A stretch of DNA of 7,098 nt, from NCBI GenBank assembly GCA_023819365.1, contig JAMWBP010000027.1:1-7098 (forward strand), read 5' to 3'. The translations under genes and the position numbers were made by a program. Below the pieces are notes generated by a model. That model did not search any database and was not told where the DNA came from. It was given only the letters and a program-made list of their open reading frames with translations. This DNA comes from Candidatus Omnitrophota bacterium. GTDB lineage: Bacteria > Ratteibacteria > UBA8468 > B48-G9 > JAFGKM01. Shown piece by piece: positions 6,542 through 7,098 of the stretch; position 1 is the stretch's first letter; each line of letters opens with the position of its first letter.

Positions 6542-6796
6542 ATGCATGAATTATCAGTTGTCCAGAACCTTTTAAAAGTCCTTGAAAAACTCAGGAAGGA
6601 GAAGAATGTATCTGCTTTCCTTAAGATAAATCTCACTGTTAATCCTTTAAGTTGTCTGGACGAAGAGAACATAAACTTTACCTTCCACTCACTTACAAAA
6701 GATGACCCTGTCTATAAAAACGCAAAGATTTGTATCCGCCGCAGTGATGACCCTTTATCCAGAGAGTTCATCCTTGACAATGTAGAAATATTGTAG
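6542..6796 (+). CDS. hypA: HypA-like nickel metallochaperone lacking the zinc-ribbon domain
   Basis: An 84-residue protein starting MHELSVVQNLLKVLEKL, the invariant N-terminus of HypA, whose Met1-His2-Glu3 forms the nickel site. Residues 1-67 follow the HypA nickel-binding fold: helix, the strand FLKINLTVNPLS, the helix LDEENINFTFHSLTK, and the strand AKICIRR. HypA is normally about 113-120 residues, with a zinc ribbon made by two CxxC motifs inserted before the last strand. Here there are only two separated Cys (38, 65) and no CxxC. REFILDNVEIL (74-84) resembles HypA's terminal strand, as if the ribbon had been removed cleanly. No CxxC appears in other frames just downstream, which argues against a simple frameshift. 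HypA delivers Ni to [NiFe] hydrogenase with HypB. Without the ribbon it may be a degenerate or specialised form. No clear Shine-Dalgarno precedes the ATG. The HypA assignment is likely; activity is uncertain. Confidence 0.75.
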   Translation: MHELSVVQNLLKVLEKLRKEKNVSAFLKINLTVNPLSCLDEENINFTFHSLTKDDPVYKNAKICIRRSDDPLSREFILDNVEIL

Positions 6797-6840
6797 AAGG
6801 CCGGGTTATGCTTTCCTTTTTACATATCCGCATCCTAACT

Positions 6841-6859
6841 CTCTCCCCAAGGGGGATAG
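6841..6859. repeat. CTCTCCCC/GGGGATAG imperfect palindrome
   Basis: CTCTCCCC (6841-6848), a 3-base loop AAG, then GGGGATAG (6852-6859) pair with one mismatch. It resembles the dispersed 'CCCTCTCCCC...GGGGAGAGGG' intergenic palindromes found in many bacterial genomes. No T-run follows on either strand, so it is not an obvious terminator. Confidence 0.5.
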
Positions 6860-6921
6860 GAATAAAAGGATTGAACTGGGATGTTAAACAGGTATTATAA
6901 TATGATAGAAAAATAAACCTG

Positions 6922-6946
6922 ACAGGATTACAGAAATTGCAGGATT
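6922..6946. repeat. Tandem-like CAGGATT repeats
   Basis: ACAGGATTA (6922-6930) and GCAGGATTG (6939-6947) share CAGGATT, spaced 18 bases apart. The inverted copy AATCCTGT follows at 6950-6957 and could pair with either one. This is similar to GACAGGATTTACAGGATT-type intergenic repeats seen in various bacterial genomes. Confidence 0.45.
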
Positions 6947-6973
6947 GAGAATCCTGTTGCTTTATTAATTTTT
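6940..6973 (+). terminator. Possible weak terminator hairpin after hypA
   Basis: CAGGATT (6940-6946), loop GAG, and AATCCTG (6950-6956) form a perfect 7-bp stem. It is followed by TTGCTTT and then TTTTT at 6969-6973. The stem is only partly GC and the T-run is not directly adjacent, so termination would be weak. It is the best candidate for ending the operon transcript. Confidence 0.3.
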
Positions 6974-6983
6974 CTATATGAAA
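6956..6983. repeat. 28-base direct repeat, copy 1
   Basis: Starts GTTGC, contains ATTAATTTTTCTA and ends GAAA. It matches a second copy 36 bases further on at 24 of 28 positions. Confidence 0.6.
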
Positions 6984-6991
6984 CGGGTATC

Positions 6992-7019
6992 GTTGCCTCA
7001 TTAATTTTTCTACACGAAA
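6992..7019. repeat. 28-base direct repeat, copy 2
   Basis: Second copy of the repeat at 6956-6983. All four differences are T/C transitions. The gap between the copies is only 8 bases. The possible stop codon of the minus-strand gene at the right edge lies inside this copy. Confidence 0.6.
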
Positions 7020-7098
7020 ACCTCTTCTTTTTCCAATTTCTTTCTTTCATATAACCTCTTCCTTCTCACTACCTCAAATAATTCTTCCTGCAATTGTA
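7010..7098 (-). CDS. Possible C-terminal end of an unidentified minus-strand gene
   Basis: On the minus strand an open frame enters from the right edge and ends at a TAG (7012-7010). It gives 28 residues rich in Glu, Lys and Arg: LQEELFEVVRRKRLYERKK and then LEKEEVFV. The pattern looks like a charged helix or coiled coil at a protein's C-terminus. The plus strand here is pyrimidine-rich, consistent with purine-rich coding sequence on the minus strand. The product is not recognisable from this length, and the frame could be chance. Confidence 0.35.
   Translation of the reverse strand, partial: QLQEELFEVVRRKRLYERKKLEKEEVFV

Larger units (their letters stand above)
6797..7009. other. Non-coding spacer with palindromes and repeats
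   Basis: About 213 bases between the hypA-like gene and a possible minus-strand gene end. I see no convincing gene: the open minus-strand frame across it (to about 7001) has no recognisable domain and overlaps the hypA 3' end. It contains a CCCC/GGGG palindrome, ACAGGATT-type repeats forming a hairpin, and the first copy plus the start of the second copy of a direct repeat, each listed separately. Confidence 0.6.

Noticed and set aside
6768..7001. 77-residue minus-strand open frame overlapping the hypA 3' end
   Set aside because: No recognisable domain. It crosses the palindrome and repeat region and overlaps a better-supported gene on the other strand. Its start region is the direct repeat.
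6956..7019. Possible CRISPR array
   Set aside because: Only two repeat units with an 8-base gap, no spacer-sized variable sequence and no cas genes.

Overview
The window is almost entirely one plus-strand gene cluster for the membrane part of a multi-subunit cation/proton antiporter (Mrp/Mnh type, the same set of subunits found in Mbh-type group 4 membrane-bound hydrogenases). The base composition is AT-rich after the first ~100 bases, with frequent ATA and AGA codons, strong purine-rich Shine-Dalgarno sites and very tight gene packing. Together with a HypA-like nickel-chaperone gene at the end, this suggests an anaerobic, probably uncultivated bacterium. I cannot name the phylum from this window; a candidate phylum such as Omnitrophota is only a guess.

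Layout. Bases 1-101 are a GC-rich fragment of glmS (glutamine-fructose-6-phosphate aminotransferase), joined in frame to the C-terminal part of an antiporter-like subunit (102-761). This looks like a chimeric junction. Then follow a 608-residue NuoL/MrpA-type subunit with a C-terminal extension (774-2600), a small subunit carrying the DUF4040 and MbhE-type domains that form the C-terminus of standard MrpA (2597-3127), MrpB (3120-3605), MrpC (3602-3952), MrpD (3949-5433), MrpE (5430-5915), MrpF (5912-6166) and MrpG (6159-6512). Seven consecutive junctions overlap by 4 or 8 bases, so the genes are very probably co-transcribed and translationally coupled. A short HypA-like gene without its zinc ribbon (6542-6796) comes 29 bases later.

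The last ~300 bases are mostly non-coding. They hold a C-rich/G-rich palindrome, an ACAGGATT-type repeat that can form a hairpin, a pair of 28-base direct repeats, and the possible 3' end of a minus-strand gene running off the right edge.

How the genes work together. MrpA-G subunits form one membrane complex that exchanges Na+ (or another cation) for H+. The cluster encodes three antiporter-like (NuoL/M/N family) subunits instead of the two in standard Mrp, has MrpA split into two genes, and ends with a HypA-like gene. I infer that this may be the ion-pumping arm of a larger redox-driven complex such as an energy-converting [NiFe] hydrogenase. Its catalytic genes would lie outside the window; none is visible here.
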